The translations under genes were made by a program, and so were the position numbers. Under the pieces are notes generated by a model that was not told the DNA's origin, did no database searches, and saw only the letters and a list, made by a program, of their open reading frames with translations. From NCBI GenBank assembly GCA_002840245.1, contig PHAA01000001.1, positions 62,001 through 126,000 of the forward strand: DNA of 64,000 nucleotides, given 5' to 3'. Origin of the DNA: Firmicutes bacterium HGW-Firmicutes-15. GTDB taxonomy: Bacteria; Bacillota; Syntrophomonadia; Syntrophomonadales; Syntrophomonadaceae. Position 1 is the stretch's first letter, and each line of letters starts with the position of its first letter. Below, in pieces: positions 31,943 through 41,478 of this stretch.

Positions 31943-32863
31943 GCTCCCAACACCACCTTTTCTTTCTTTTTTGCCAGAGTTACAAACACATCTTCCAGAG
32001 TCGGCATGATCGGCCTGGGCCGAACACCGATAAAATCCTGCAGGGTAGGAATATCCGATTGTCCGTTCAGAAGGACATGAATGAAGGCGCCGTGCATACT
32101 GCATTCTCGGACAAAAGGTTGGGCTTCAATGTTTTCCAGTTGGTCCATAGGGTGCGGTAATTCCAGTTCTACCATCTGGCCGTGGATGATATTTTTTTTT
32201 TAGATTGTCGGGCGTATCTAGAGCCATTAATTTTCCATCAGACATAAAAGCAATTCGGTCGCAACGTTCGGCCTCATCCATGAAATGGGTGGTAACAATA
32301 ACGGTAGTTCCCTGGTTGGACAAGTTTTGAATAATATTAAAAAACTGTCGCCGGCTGGTGGGACTGACTCCGCTGGTAGGCTCATCGAGAAACACCAGGG
32401 CAGGGCGGGAGATAATCGCGCAGCATAAGGCTAAGCGCTGTTTCCAACCTACGCTGAGAGTTCCAACGAGCGAATTCTTCCGGTCAGCAATATCGGCAAG
32501 GTTAAGCATCTCGGCAATCCGCTCTGAGCGTTGATGGCGAGGGAGGCTATAGATACCGGCATAGAAGGAGAGGTTATCTATAACGCTTAAATCCTCATAG
32601 AGGCTAAATTTTTGAGACATGTACCCGATATGGTTTTTGATCTTCTCTACTTCTCGCAAGAGGTCATAGCCGAGTACGGTAGCTTGTCCGGAACTGGGCT
32701 CCAGGATACCACACAGCATGCGAATAGCTGTGGATTTGCCCGCTCCATTAGGCCCTAAAAAACCACAGACCTCACCAGGACGAATATTCAGCGTTAGCCT
32801 GTCCACCGCCGTAAATTTACCGAAGGCCCGGGTCAAGTCGTGGCTTGTTATGGCATATTCCAT
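31939..32863 (-). pseudogene. ABC transporter ATPase, frameshifted at an A10 tract
   Basis: The first frame (32863 down to 32126) has Walker A GPNGAGKST, Walker B LVFLDEPTSG and a degenerate signature LSVGWKQR. After DNLKK it runs into ten A residues on the coding strand (32201-32192). The correct C-terminus, from MVELELPHPMDQ to LAKKKEKVVLGA, is in another frame and ends at 31939. Removing one A restores a continuous protein of about 307 residues. It may be a real mutation, a slippage-dependent gene, or a sequencing error in the homopolymer. Intact neighbours on both sides, with 1-base and 4-base overlaps, favour a functional operon. Confidence 0.85.
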
Positions 32864-33771
32864 CAGACCACCTCTTTTTCAGCCAGGAGAACAAAAACGT
32901 CTTCCATTGAAGGAGAGACTTCGTTAATCGAGACTAAGGTAATATTTTTCCCCTCCAGGTGTTTTACGATAGCTTCTGTTGCGTCTAAAACGTCATCTAC
33001 CACTACTTGGTATTTATAACCGAAAAAAGAAACATCTAAGACTGGCAGCAGGTCATTAAGTATATAAGGATCTCGGACAACGGCTCTGACTTCCAGTATA
33101 CGATGTCCGAAAGATTTTCTTAGCCCTGCGGGAGAATCATTGGCTTTAATTCGCCCCTCGTTGATAAAAGCTACTTGATTGCAAAGTTCCGCTTCATCCA
33201 TATAGGCGGTTGAGACCATTACGGTCATACCTTCCCGATTCAAACTATATAGGATTTTCCAGAACTCTTTGCGCGATTCAGGGTCTACTCCGTAAGTCGG
33301 TTCGTCCAAAACCAGGAGTCGAGGTCTGGTAATCAGGGCGCAGGTTAGAGCTAGCTTCTGTTTCATTCCTCCTGACAGATTATCGGCTAAGCGTTGTTTA
33401 AAATCACTCAGATTGGTTAGGGACAGTATCTCGTCAGCACGTTCCATGACAGTGTGCTTATCCAATTTATACATGGCGGCAAAGAAATCAATGTTTTCCA
33501 TTATGGTCAGATCCCCGTATAAACTGAAGCGCTGAGGCATGTAACCCAGGTTTTCCTTAGCCTGTTCCATTTCCCCCGCAGAATATCCCGCTAAGCTTAC
33601 TACTCCTTCATCCGGAGTTATCAATCCGCATATCATACGCAAGAGGGTGGTTTTACCCGCTCCATCTGGCCCTACCAGCCCGAAAATGGTGCCTTCCTTT
33701 ACATGTAAGTTGACTTGTTTGACCGCCTGCACCTGGCCAAAGGATTTACTCAAATCACTGGTAATAATCAC
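32863..33771 (-). CDS. ABC transporter ATP-binding protein
   Basis: Walker A GPDGAGKTT, signature LSGGMKQK and Walker B LLVLDEPT are intact, and the C-terminal 80 residues (to SINEVSPSMEDVFVLLAEK) are typical of drug-export ATPases. I start it at GTG 33771, eight bases after GGAGG, rather than at TTG 33786, which overlaps that site. 302 residues. It overlaps the second ATPase by one base. The pair of ATPases corresponds to the two halves of YbhF. Confidence 0.93.
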   Translation of the reverse strand: MIITSDLSKSFGQVQAVKQVNLHVKEGTIFGLVGPDGAGKTTLLRMICGLITPDEGVVSLAGYSAGEMEQAKENLGYMPQRFSLYGDLTIMENIDFFAAMYKLDKHTVMERADEILSLTNLSDFKQRLADNLSGGMKQKLALTCALITRPRLLVLDEPTYGVDPESRKEFWKILYSLNREGMTVMVSTAYMDEAELCNQVAFINEGRIKANDSPAGLRKSFGHRILEVRAVVRDPYILNDLLPVLDVSFFGYKYQVVVDDVLDATEAIVKHLEGKNITLVSINEVSPSMEDVFVLLAEKEVV

Positions 33772-33871
33772 TCCAATAACCTCCAAAGTCCCATGCCGGA
33801 ATATGTACCGCCCTCTGCGGGGGTGGTTACCTTAATTGGGGTAAACAAGAGAAAGTCCCCTGCTCACCGGC

Positions 33872-34861
33872 TTAGTTCCTATCAAAAATGACATCAGCTG
33901 GCATGCCGGGTTTTAGAATGTTGTTTTCGTTTTCCACGCTTATTTTCACCGCAAAAACCACATTGGTTCTTTCCTGCTTGGTTTGGATGGTCTTGGGGGT
34001 AAATTCCCCTTTGGAAGAAATTTGGGTGACTGTTCCGATGTACGGGTTTTTGTCCCCGCTGACTGTAAAATGAACATTCTGACCCAGCTTCACAGCAGGC
34101 AGGTCGTCGGTAGGTATGTAAACCTTTATCCACAGCCTGCTCAGGTCGGCAATGGTGGCAAGGGCGACCCCCATCTGCACGTATTCGCCCGGCTCATAGT
34201 TTTTGCTCAAGATGGTTCCGTCAATTGGACTATAGATTTTCATATCCTCCAGCATACTTTCAGTTGCCTTCAAGACCGCTTTGGCTCTCTCAACCTCGGC
34301 TGCGGCTCCGCTTACTTGGGAGGGTCGGTTGCCTGCCTGAAGCAAACTTAGCTTCGACTGGGCAACTTCGAGCAGGTTTTTCTTTAGGTTGAAGTTAACC
34401 CGGGCCTGATCCAGATCTTGTTGGGGGAGAGCACCTTCTTTGGCGAGTTTTTCTGCCCGGTCTAAATCCAGAGTGGTCTGATCCAGGTTAATTTGGGCTA
34501 TATTCAGGTTGGCGATCGATTCCTTGATTTCTTGGCCGCGGGCTCCCGAACCCAGGTCGGCCAGCTTAGCTTCAGCGACTAAAACACCCAGTGCATCTCT
34601 TTCGCGCTGGGCTGCTAGGTCGCTGCGGCTTAGTTCAGCCAGGAGTTGATCTTTTTTTACGACTTGGCCTTCCTGTACAGTTAGGGTATTAATGGTTCCG
34701 GCAGCCTTCACGTTTAAATCAACCGTTGTGGCTTCAATGGTACCCGTGGCTAGAATGCTGGAACTTGCAGCAGGCAAATATTTTATAAAGACCCAATAAG
34801 AACCTCCGGCTAAAAGGAGTAGTAGCAGTACAATAAGTGGTTTCGGGAACTTTTTTTCCAT
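33872..34861 (-). CDS. HlyD-family membrane fusion (adaptor) protein
   Basis: One N-terminal membrane segment (PLIVLLLLLLAGGSYWVF) is followed by a lipoyl-like half (VKAAGTINTLTVQEGQVVKK), a coiled-coil hairpin (about residues 90-190), the second lipoyl half (ILSKNYEPGEYVQMG) and a C-terminal beta domain ending LKPGMPADVIFDRN. This is the YbhG/EmrA type of adaptor and heads the efflux operon. The start at ATG 34861 follows AGGAGG. Upstream frame extension to 34999 has no such site. Confidence 0.93.
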   Translation of the reverse strand: MEKKFPKPLIVLLLLLLAGGSYWVFIKYLPAASSSILATGTIEATTVDLNVKAAGTINTLTVQEGQVVKKDQLLAELSRSDLAAQRERDALGVLVAEAKLADLGSGARGQEIKESIANLNIAQINLDQTTLDLDRAEKLAKEGALPQQDLDQARVNFNLKKNLLEVAQSKLSLLQAGNRPSQVSGAAAEVERAKAVLKATESMLEDMKIYSPIDGTILSKNYEPGEYVQMGVALATIADLSRLWIKVYIPTDDLPAVKLGQNVHFTVSGDKNPYIGTVTQISSKGEFTPKTIQTKQERTNVVFAVKISVENENNILKPGMPADVIFDRN

Positions 34862-35017
34862 CAATGTGTTCCTCCTAACTTGACATTGCTTTGAATTAGT
34901 ATTGACCGATCGTTTAGCGAATACCCGGATAAGAGAGTAAGTCACCAAGTAAACTAAAACAGTAAACATAGTATACTTAATAACATAATAGCATTGCATT
35001 TTATAAAGGGCAAGATA

Positions 35018-36079
35018 TTATTTTGATTGAAAAGCTTTAGGGGTGGTGCCACCTAATAAGGCAGCCAGAGGAGTCAAGCTAGCCATATAAGTTATAAACA
35101 AGGTGCCTGCGACAGTAGCTAGGTAAAGCCACAACATGCCTAGGGTGCCTGCCCATAAATCCGGTCGATTCAGCCTAGGAGCCATAAGAATCAAAATCAT
35201 CAACACTAGTGGGTGCATTAAAAAGATTAGAAAAGATTGGTGGGAAAGCCAGGAGACACTTGAAGGTAGCACGGTTTTTGACCTTAAAGCTGCGGCATAG
35301 AAGAAAAAGTAACTGCTCACGGTATAAAGAACCACACTGGGGCGGATGGAAGAGGCATAGGTTGACGTAACCCGGCTATCTAGCAGCAAAATCCCCAGGC
35401 TGATTAAATAGACGAGCCCTAGTAAGACTTCATGTTCTCGTAAAAAATGCTCCCAAGTATCCTGGTTAAGTGCTGCGGACATGCCCAGCATGAAGTAGAA
35501 AATCCACCCAGGAAATGCTACTAAGTATAAAGACTGGTAACTTACGGGAAGGGTGATGAGGTTCATCATGTTCAGGTAGAGGATGATCTGGGTGGTGAAA
35601 GTCAAGATGAAGGAGGTGACCATCCAGATAATATACCTTTTTTTAAGTTGATTTCTTAAAAAAGGATATAGGACATAGAGCTGTAAGATGATTACCAGGA
35701 AATAGAGATGATAATATGCAGTTCCCCATAAAAGATGCTTGGCCCAAAATATTATCAGTAGATGTAGCTGGTGAGGTGCACCGGATACTAGGTAGTTTAA
35801 GGAACCATACATCAAGGTCCATATAAGATAAGGTCCCAGAATCTTACCCAGGCGTTTCCGGTAAAAGGCAGCGCGGGGAAGAAATCCAGTTTTAAGGTCG
35901 GCATTATAGAGAAGAAAGCCTGACATTATAATAAAGAGCGGGACAGCAAAGCGCACCCATTGGTTAACGAAGTAAGCAACAGGCGAAACAAGTACGTAGG
36001 CAGCGGTTATATGAATGGCAATTACTGCAAAAGTTGCCCCCACGCGTAATCTATCAAATGCATGCAAACGTTGGTTCAT
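35018..36079 (-). CDS. Acyltransferase 3 family membrane protein
   Basis: Ten or so hydrophobic segments over 353 residues and the N-terminal FDRLRVGATFAVIAIH (with the family His) fit acyltransferase 3 (OafA/YrhL) enzymes that acylate cell-surface polysaccharides. The later RKRLGKILGPYLIW motif is also typical. The substrate is unknown. An imperfect nested hairpin (36110-36161) lies just upstream of the gene. Confidence 0.9.
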   Translation of the reverse strand: MNQRLHAFDRLRVGATFAVIAIHITAAYVLVSPVAYFVNQWVRFAVPLFIIMSGFLLYNADLKTGFLPRAAFYRKRLGKILGPYLIWTLMYGSLNYLVSGAPHQLHLLIIFWAKHLLWGTAYYHLYFLVIILQLYVLYPFLRNQLKKRYIIWMVTSFILTFTTQIILYLNMMNLITLPVSYQSLYLVAFPGWIFYFMLGMSAALNQDTWEHFLREHEVLLGLVYLISLGILLLDSRVTSTYASSIRPSVVLYTVSSYFFFYAAALRSKTVLPSSVSWLSHQSFLIFLMHPLVLMILILMAPRLNRPDLWAGTLGMLWLYLATVAGTLFITYMASLTPLAALLGGTTPKAFQSK

Positions 36080-36336
36080 GCTTGAAAAGCTCCTCTTTTT
36101 CTAGGCTAAGGAACGGCAAACAATAACCTATTGCTTTAAGCGGTTATTTTACCGCCGTTCCTAGGGCGGATGTGGATATTATACCAGATGAGGGATAAAT
36201 AAGTACGTGCAGTTGGGTTAAACGTGATTGGTAAACACATTTCACATACATTTCACTAATTTTTATCACGATTATTCCTAACCTGGCAGATAGAATAAGG
36301 TAAGTACAATAATAAAAACAGAAAGGGGAAAAGAAA

Positions 36337-36840
36337 ATGAGAAAAATGTTAACCTTAGTGCTGATGGGATTAATGTTGTTCGGACTGGCCGGAAGTGCTC
36401 TGGCCGTGGAAGTGGGGGCCGATAACCAGTCCAGAATCGAGAAAGCTGCCGACAAAGTCAAGGTCAAAGAATTGCTGAACTATGATCAATTGCTAAGCCT
36501 GCGTGAGGAGGGCAAAGCCAACCGTGAGCAAATAAAGGCCGATAATCAGCAAATCAAAGAGCTCATCCAGGCTGCCAAAGCTGCCAAAAATGAAGAAATA
36601 CTGCCCGTTATAAAAGAGCAACGCAGCGCTAACCAAGCTTTAAAGGCGGATCTAAAAACCTTGAGGGAGAGCCAGAAAGGAAACTGGGAGGCGATGAAAG
36701 CTGCCCGGCAAGCTCAAGACCAGGTCCAGATGCAAAGTATCATGGACCAAATTATAAGCGTCAGAGAGGCCATCAATACTAATTTAGTTGAAATTAGTGC
36801 GGACAAGGTGCAGTTTATTGAGGTTCTACAAGGAAGGTAG
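36337..36840 (+). CDS. Secreted coiled-coil protein, Spy/CpxP-like shape
   Basis: A signal peptide is clear (MRKMLTLVLMGLMLFGLAGS then ALA|VEV). The remaining 145 residues are almost entirely charged helix with Gln/Lys/Glu heptads, suggesting a helical exported chaperone-like protein. No family is firmly recognised. The start at ATG 36337 follows GAAAGGGG. It lies 132 bases upstream of a two-component system that may respond to the same envelope signal (inference). Confidence 0.75.
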   Translation: MRKMLTLVLMGLMLFGLAGSALAVEVGADNQSRIEKAADKVKVKELLNYDQLLSLREEGKANREQIKADNQQIKELIQAAKAAKNEEILPVIKEQRSANQALKADLKTLRESQKGNWEAMKAARQAQDQVQMQSIMDQIISVREAINTNLVEISADKVQFIEVLQGR

Positions 36841-36859
36841 CTAGCTTCTGTGATTCGGA

Positions 36860-36898
36860 AATAGCGTGTTAAGAGGACAGTCCTTTTGACACGCTATT
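36860..36898. repeat. Palindromic REP-like hairpin
   Basis: AATAGCGTGTTAA at the left and TTGACACGCTATT at the right pair almost completely, with AGGAC-A-GTCCT at the tip. It is related to 30210-30246 and lies after the secreted protein gene, where it could act as a terminator or RNA stabiliser. Confidence 0.7.
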
Positions 36899-36941
36899 GG
36901 ATTTATGTTGTATTTGCTGGAGAGATATTAGACACTCCACA

Positions 36942-36950
36942 TGGTATAAT
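36942..36950 (+). promoter_or_regulatory. Extended -10 promoter of the two-component system
   Basis: TGGTATAAT at 36942-36950 is an extended -10 element 22 bases before the response regulator start; no clear -35 hexamer. Confidence 0.5.
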
Positions 36951-36972
36951 TTACATATGGAGGTCATTATTT

Positions 36973-37647
36973 ATGAAGCATATATTCGTGGTAGACGATG
37001 AAAAAAATATTAGAGATTTAATAAAAAAATATTTAGAAAAAGAAGGGTACATTGTAACCCCCTTTTCCGGTGAGCAGAACTTGCTGCCAGAAATAGAAAG
37101 AATCCATCCGGACCTAGTGGTAATGGATATCACCTTGCCCGGGCGAGATGGACTGGAGCTGTGCAAAGAAATAAGAAAAAGCAGTGATACCCCGATTATA
37201 TTCGTATCTGCTCGAGATGAAGAGTTTGACCGGGTTCTTGGCCTAGAGCTAGGGGGGGACGATTATTTGACCAAACCCTTTAGCCCCCGTGAATTAGTAG
37301 CTCGGATAAAAAATGTTTTCAAGCGGCTGGATAAAAGTATTCAACAAGTTGAGGAAATAAAATTAAAGGACATCATACTCTATCCAGGGAGACGCTATAT
37401 GGAGAAAGACGGGGCAGAAATAAAGCTGACTGCTAAAGAGTATGAGCTTTTTGCGTTTTTGCTGAACAATAAAAACAGGTCCTTTACTCGTGAATATCTG
37501 ATTGAGAAGGTATGGGGCTATGACTATATAGGAGAAGCCAGAATAGTGGATGACCTGGTAAAGCGCATCAGAAAGAAAATACATGCCAGCGAATCCATAG
37601 TGGAGATCACCACCGTCTGGGGCTATGGGTACAGGCTGGATGATTAA
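36973..37647 (+). CDS. OmpR/PhoB family response regulator
   Basis: The receiver has FVVDDEK, phospho-Asp in VVMDITLPGRDG, Ser in FVSARDEE and Lys in YLTKPFSPRE; the C-terminal winged helix (LTAKEYELFAFLLNNKNR to TVWGYGYRLDD) is complete. 224 residues. The start at ATG 36973 follows TGGAGG. It overlaps the kinase gene by 8 bases. Confidence 0.95.
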   Translation: MKHIFVVDDEKNIRDLIKKYLEKEGYIVTPFSGEQNLLPEIERIHPDLVVMDITLPGRDGLELCKEIRKSSDTPIIFVSARDEEFDRVLGLELGGDDYLTKPFSPRELVARIKNVFKRLDKSIQQVEEIKLKDIILYPGRRYMEKDGAEIKLTAKEYELFAFLLNNKNRSFTREYLIEKVWGYDYIGEARIVDDLVKRIRKKIHASESIVEITTVWGYGYRLDD

Positions 37648-38995
37648 AATGAAGATTGGCAATAAATTATTTATAACGTACTTAATCGTACTCTTAGTCG
37701 GATTTATCGTCAGCGGAGTGTCTTTTCATTTTCTGTCGCAGAGATACCTCCTGGTTGAGGCTCGTAAAGAAATCAAGGCTGGGGGTCAATTCATAGCCTC
37801 TGCTCTGGCAAAAGTGCCATTAAACGATAGCCTCAGCCTTGGGGAGAACATTGTTGAGCGTCGTCAGCTAAAAGTAGCCGGAAGATTTATTGAGTCTAAA
37901 ATTATCGTATTCAATAAACAGGATATACAGTTATACAGCAACTTGAATCAAGCCGAGAAAAAAGAATTTCAACAGGCAAGGCAGGAGAAGACTTTTACTC
38001 GGGACTATGTCAGTCAAGATATCCCTATCGTGGCCGAAAACGGAGCAGAAAAAGGACATGTAATTATATATAGCAAACTGAAAGACATTAAAAATATCAA
38101 TTTGTTGGCATGGCAAACCGAAGTTATTAGTTTTTTGATTGCGATTTTCTTTGCCCTCCTCATTGCCTGGCGACTAGAGAAGAGCTTGACCCGGCCTATC
38201 CATCAATTGATGTACAGTATGAATAATTTTTCAGTAAAGGAGCCAATACCGGAATTAGGTATCCAAACCGGAGATGAGATTGGAGAACTAGCGCTATGTT
38301 TCAATAGTATGGCTATCAATCTTAATGCTTACGATGAGAGGCAAAAAACCTTTCTGCAAAACACCTCCCATGAATTGAAAACCCCACTAATGTCTATACA
38401 GGGCTATGCAGAAGCCATTAAGGACGGTGTCGTGGAAGGGGTGGAAGTGGAGAGGAGCCTGGATATTATAATAGAAGAAAGCCAACGGCTCAAGCGGGTG
38501 GTGGAAGAGATTATTTATCTTACCCGCCTGGAAAATGTAAATGACAGTTTCAGTTTTAAGTTGGCCAACTTGGGTGAAATTGTGGAAAAATCCATCAGGA
38601 GTTTGAACCACATGGCACAAGAAAGGGAAATTGATATAAGGGTTGAAGGAGATGTTAATCTGGATAGCTGGTGTGATGGAGAGAAGTTAGAAAGAGTATT
38701 TATCAATATTATCAGCAACGGTTTCAGATATGCTAATTCCAGCATAATCATAAACTGCGCTGTAAGTAATGGTAAAACTGTGATTACTGTAACAGATGAT
38801 GGAGTTGGTTTTAAAAATGGAGAGGAAAACAAAATTTTTGATCGGTTCTATAGAGGCGAAAATGGAGGAACCGGGATAGGACTGGCAATTACCAAGGCTA
38901 TTATTGAAGGGCACCAGGGAAGAATTGAAGCCTATAATGGTGAAAATGGCGGTGCGGTGTTTAAGATACAGTTACCCGATTGTATTAAAGAATAG
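37640..38995 (+). CDS. Sensor histidine kinase
   Basis: Two membrane segments (about 10-30 and 160-180) flank an extracellular sensing domain of about 130 residues. A HAMP linker follows, then the phospho-acceptor His in NTSHELKTPLMSIQGYAE, the N box NIISNGFRYA, G1 DDGVGF and G2 GGTGIGLAI. It pairs with the preceding regulator. Start is ATG 37640 or 37649; the overlap with the regulator stop favours coupling. Confidence 0.94.
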   Translation: MIKMKIGNKLFITYLIVLLVGFIVSGVSFHFLSQRYLLVEARKEIKAGGQFIASALAKVPLNDSLSLGENIVERRQLKVAGRFIESKIIVFNKQDIQLYSNLNQAEKKEFQQARQEKTFTRDYVSQDIPIVAENGAEKGHVIIYSKLKDIKNINLLAWQTEVISFLIAIFFALLIAWRLEKSLTRPIHQLMYSMNNFSVKEPIPELGIQTGDEIGELALCFNSMAINLNAYDERQKTFLQNTSHELKTPLMSIQGYAEAIKDGVVEGVEVERSLDIIIEESQRLKRVVEEIIYLTRLENVNDSFSFKLANLGEIVEKSIRSLNHMAQEREIDIRVEGDVNLDSWCDGEKLERVFINIISNGFRYANSSIIINCAVSNGKTVITVTDDGVGFKNGEENKIFDRFYRGENGGTGIGLAITKAIIEGHQGRIEAYNGENGGAVFKIQLPDCIKE

Positions 38996-39211
38996 CGACC
39001 AATGATTGCATATTTGATCAATATATTTTGCCAAGAGTCGGAAAAAGCATTGAAAATAGTATGAAAACTTGAGTTGTTATGCAAAAAAATAACTAGAAGG
39101 AATATACGCCAGGCTTAAAATGTACTGGCACACGAATAATAGTGTCAGAACAACCGTACACATGTATGTATAATCGGATCAATATTTACATCGTTCACAG
39201 GGTTTTTTATA

Positions 39212-39245
39212 CTGAAATAAGCATTTTTTTGTAATTGTATTTCAG
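39212..39245 (-). terminator. Weak hairpin after the first biotin ligase
   Basis: CTGAAATA and TATTTCAG form an 8-base inverted repeat with an 18-base spacer just beyond the gene's stop; the T tract is weak. Confidence 0.35.
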
Positions 39246-39250
39246 AGCCC

Positions 39251-40081
39251 TTAAGTATTACTACCGAAATAATTACTGCCAATACTTATGTCCTCGGCCA
39301 GAAACTCCTGGATATTTCCGTCGGCCAACCTCACAATAAGTCCGCCATTTTCACTGATATCTATAGCCTGTCCGCTGATAGAATCATTTTCTTTATTAAT
39401 AGTAACATTACGACCGAGGATAACATTGTTTTGAATCCAATGGTGGCGGAGATAGCCCTGGCCCCCTTCCAAAAAACCCTGGTAATGTTGATCCCAGGTA
39501 CAGATAAACTGCTTCAGCACGGTAAGTCGAGAAACACGCTGACCAAGTTCTAGTTTAAGCGAGGTGCTGGTATCCAGACGATCAGCAGGTAGATCGGGTT
39601 GGTCTAAATTGACGTTGATTCCAATGCCAATGATTACATATTCGGGACTGCCATTGGAAAAATTACTCTCGGCGAGTATGCCGCACACCTTTTTGCCACC
39701 TATCAGAATGTCGTTAGGCCATTTTATTCCTGCTGCACAGCCAGTAACTTTTTTTATGGTTTCGGCAACTACCACTGCGCAGAGAAGTGTAAGTTGGGGA
39801 ACAAATTGCACGCGGATCTCTGGTCTCAATACCATGGACATTAAAAGGCCCTTGCCCGGTGGACAAACCCACTGGCGATTCATCCTTCCCCTTCCCTTTC
39901 CGGCAGTCTGAGACTTGCTCATAACGATGGTACCCTCCGGAGCACCAGATAAGGCCACAAGACGAGCAACAGTGTTGGTTGAAGATATCTCCCGATAAAG
40001 GTATATATCCTTTCCCAGCAGTTTGAGATGCTTGTGTGGCAATGAAGTTTCGCCATGGATAGGCATCTGCATATTTGCCAT
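39251..40081 (-). CDS. Biotin--protein ligase without DNA-binding domain
   Basis: BPL attaches biotin to carboxylase carrier proteins via biotinyl-AMP. The ATP/biotin loop KGRGRMNRQW and the lysine motif GIKWPNDILIGGKKVCGIL are intact, followed by GIGINVN and the C-terminal SH3-like domain. At 276 residues, with no N-terminal helix-turn-helix, it is a group I enzyme. A second, regulatory BPL lies at 43009-43998. The ATG at 40081 follows AGGAGG at a long spacing. Confidence 0.92.
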   Translation of the reverse strand: MANMQMPIHGETSLPHKHLKLLGKDIYLYREISSTNTVARLVALSGAPEGTIVMSKSQTAGKGRGRMNRQWVCPPGKGLLMSMVLRPEIRVQFVPQLTLLCAVVVAETIKKVTGCAAGIKWPNDILIGGKKVCGILAESNFSNGSPEYVIIGIGINVNLDQPDLPADRLDTSTSLKLELGQRVSRLTVLKQFICTWDQHYQGFLEGGQGYLRHHWIQNNVILGRNVTINKENDSISGQAIDISENGGLIVRLADGNIQEFLAEDISIGSNYFGSNT

Positions 40082-40296
40082 TTTACCGTAATCCTCCTTC
40101 GCATTGTTAAATTAAATCAAAATATAGGTTTCACAGGGGGAAGCAATATTTTGTTGATTAATCCAGACACAATTACACTAGCATGCATTAAGAGAAATAA
40201 AAAGTGCCACCTTCTTATGCCGCCGTTAGCTGGGGGTATTAAAACGACGATCATAAGAAAAGTGGCTTCTATATAAATGAGGAGGTGGTAACTAAC

Positions 40297-40344
40297 GTGA
40301 TTTTACTGGGTCTAATAGTGAAAGTACTTGATTGTGCCGGTTAG
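40297..40344 (+). CDS. Very small hydrophobic open frame
   Basis: GTG 40297 after GAGGAGG (40279-40285) opens a 15-codon frame (MILLGLIVKVLDCAG). The spacing of 11 bases is long. It follows an imperfect hairpin (about 40205-40270). The rest of the 605-base gap 40082-40686 holds only a terminator; translation is uncertain. Confidence 0.2.
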   Translation: MILLGLIVKVLDCAG

Positions 40345-40581
40345 TTTTCCTGATGTTGTACTCGTGTATCCAGTTAAGCCGAAGATTAGTGATCGTTTTA
40401 CCCCATTTGCAATTTGCATATAAAGCCACCGACAACAGCTTGATAAGTATATAATGCAAAAAACGTGCCATGTAGTCAATTAGAATGCAAATTAAATTGA
40501 TTAGTAATTTAAAGTTTCGCAGTTAATGATGGATTATGCGCAGCAGCACATAATTCGTCAACTACGGAAGTTGAGTATTAC

Positions 40582-40620
40582 AAAAAGACGGATACTGCAT
40601 AATAGAGGAACCGCCTTTTT
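40582..40620 (-). terminator. Terminator of the biotin transporter operon
   Basis: On the minus strand AAAAAGGCGG pairs with CCGTCTTTTT (one G-U), ending in a T run, 67 bases beyond the ecfT stop. Confidence 0.7.
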
Positions 40621-40686
40621 ACGATTGATACACCTTGGAGTTATCAGGGGGTGGAAGGGAGGCAGTATTTACCAGCTGGATCTAGT

Positions 40687-41478
40687 TTAGGGTTGCAATA
40701 GCAGGACGGCTATTACTAGTATGACAAATGTAGTTATTAAGCAGGCGTCTATGCGGGTTAAGACTAGGTCTCGCAGGTATGTTCTAGATCCCTGGTGATA
40801 TCCTCGGGCTTCCATAGCATCCACCAGCTCATCACTACGCCGAAAGATACTTAATGAAAGGGGCACCGCCAGATGAATAATGGCTTTGATTCTGCCGCTT
40901 ATGAGTCGTGGGTTGAAGTTGGCGCCTCGAGCCAATTGTGCGTCGCTGATGCTGTTCATTTCGTCTAGTAGTGTGGGTATAAACCTTAGAGCCAAGGACA
41001 CCATCATCGCTATATCATGAGAAGATATTCCCGTAATTCTTATAGGCCGTAACAGCCGCTCCAGCCCGATGGTGATCTCGGATTGCGGAGTAGTCATGGT
41101 CAGGATGGATGCCGCTAATACCAGCAAAACGAACTTCCAGACCTGTATAAGCCCGAGGTACAAGCCCTGATAGCTGATTTGCATCGGGCCGATAGGGAAC
41201 CCAGGGAGCGGGCGTCCAGGGGTAAAAATAATATACATCAAAAATAAGCATAAAAAGAAAGGCAGCACTGGACGCAAAGTGCTTAGCAGGGGTTTAAAAG
41301 ATATGCGTGCCAATTGAGAAATGGCTATAGCCATACCGCTTGCAACTAAGAGGCCGATATAATTTGCTTGCAGAATTATGATGCTAAGAGCGATAACTCC
41401 GATGATTTTGACCCGGGGATCCCGTCTATGAACGGGTGATTCCCTGGGAATGTACTCACCCAGTTTAAACATGTCCAT
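40687..41478 (-). CDS. bioN: ECF transporter T component (BioN/EcfT)
   Basis: EcfT couples ATP hydrolysis to the substrate-binding S component. About six hydrophobic segments and the two Ala-Arg-Gly motifs (QLARGANF and MEARGYHQG) that contact the ATPases are present. 263 residues. It overlaps the ATPase gene by 14 bases and is the last gene of a bioY-ATPase-ecfT operon. Confidence 0.93.
   Translation of the reverse strand: MDMFKLGEYIPRESPVHRRDPRVKIIGVIALSIIILQANYIGLLVASGMAIAISQLARISFKPLLSTLRPVLPFFLCLFLMYIIFTPGRPLPGFPIGPMQISYQGLYLGLIQVWKFVLLVLAASILTMTTPQSEITIGLERLLRPIRITGISSHDIAMMVSLALRFIPTLLDEMNSISDAQLARGANFNPRLISGRIKAIIHLAVPLSLSIFRRSDELVDAMEARGYHQGSRTYLRDLVLTRIDACLITTFVILVIAVLLLQP

Noticed and set aside
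40102-40135. Possible BirA site (TTGTTAAAT with GGTTTCACA) upstream of the first biotin ligase
   Set aside because: Each half matches poorly and the spacer is 14 rather than 15 bases.
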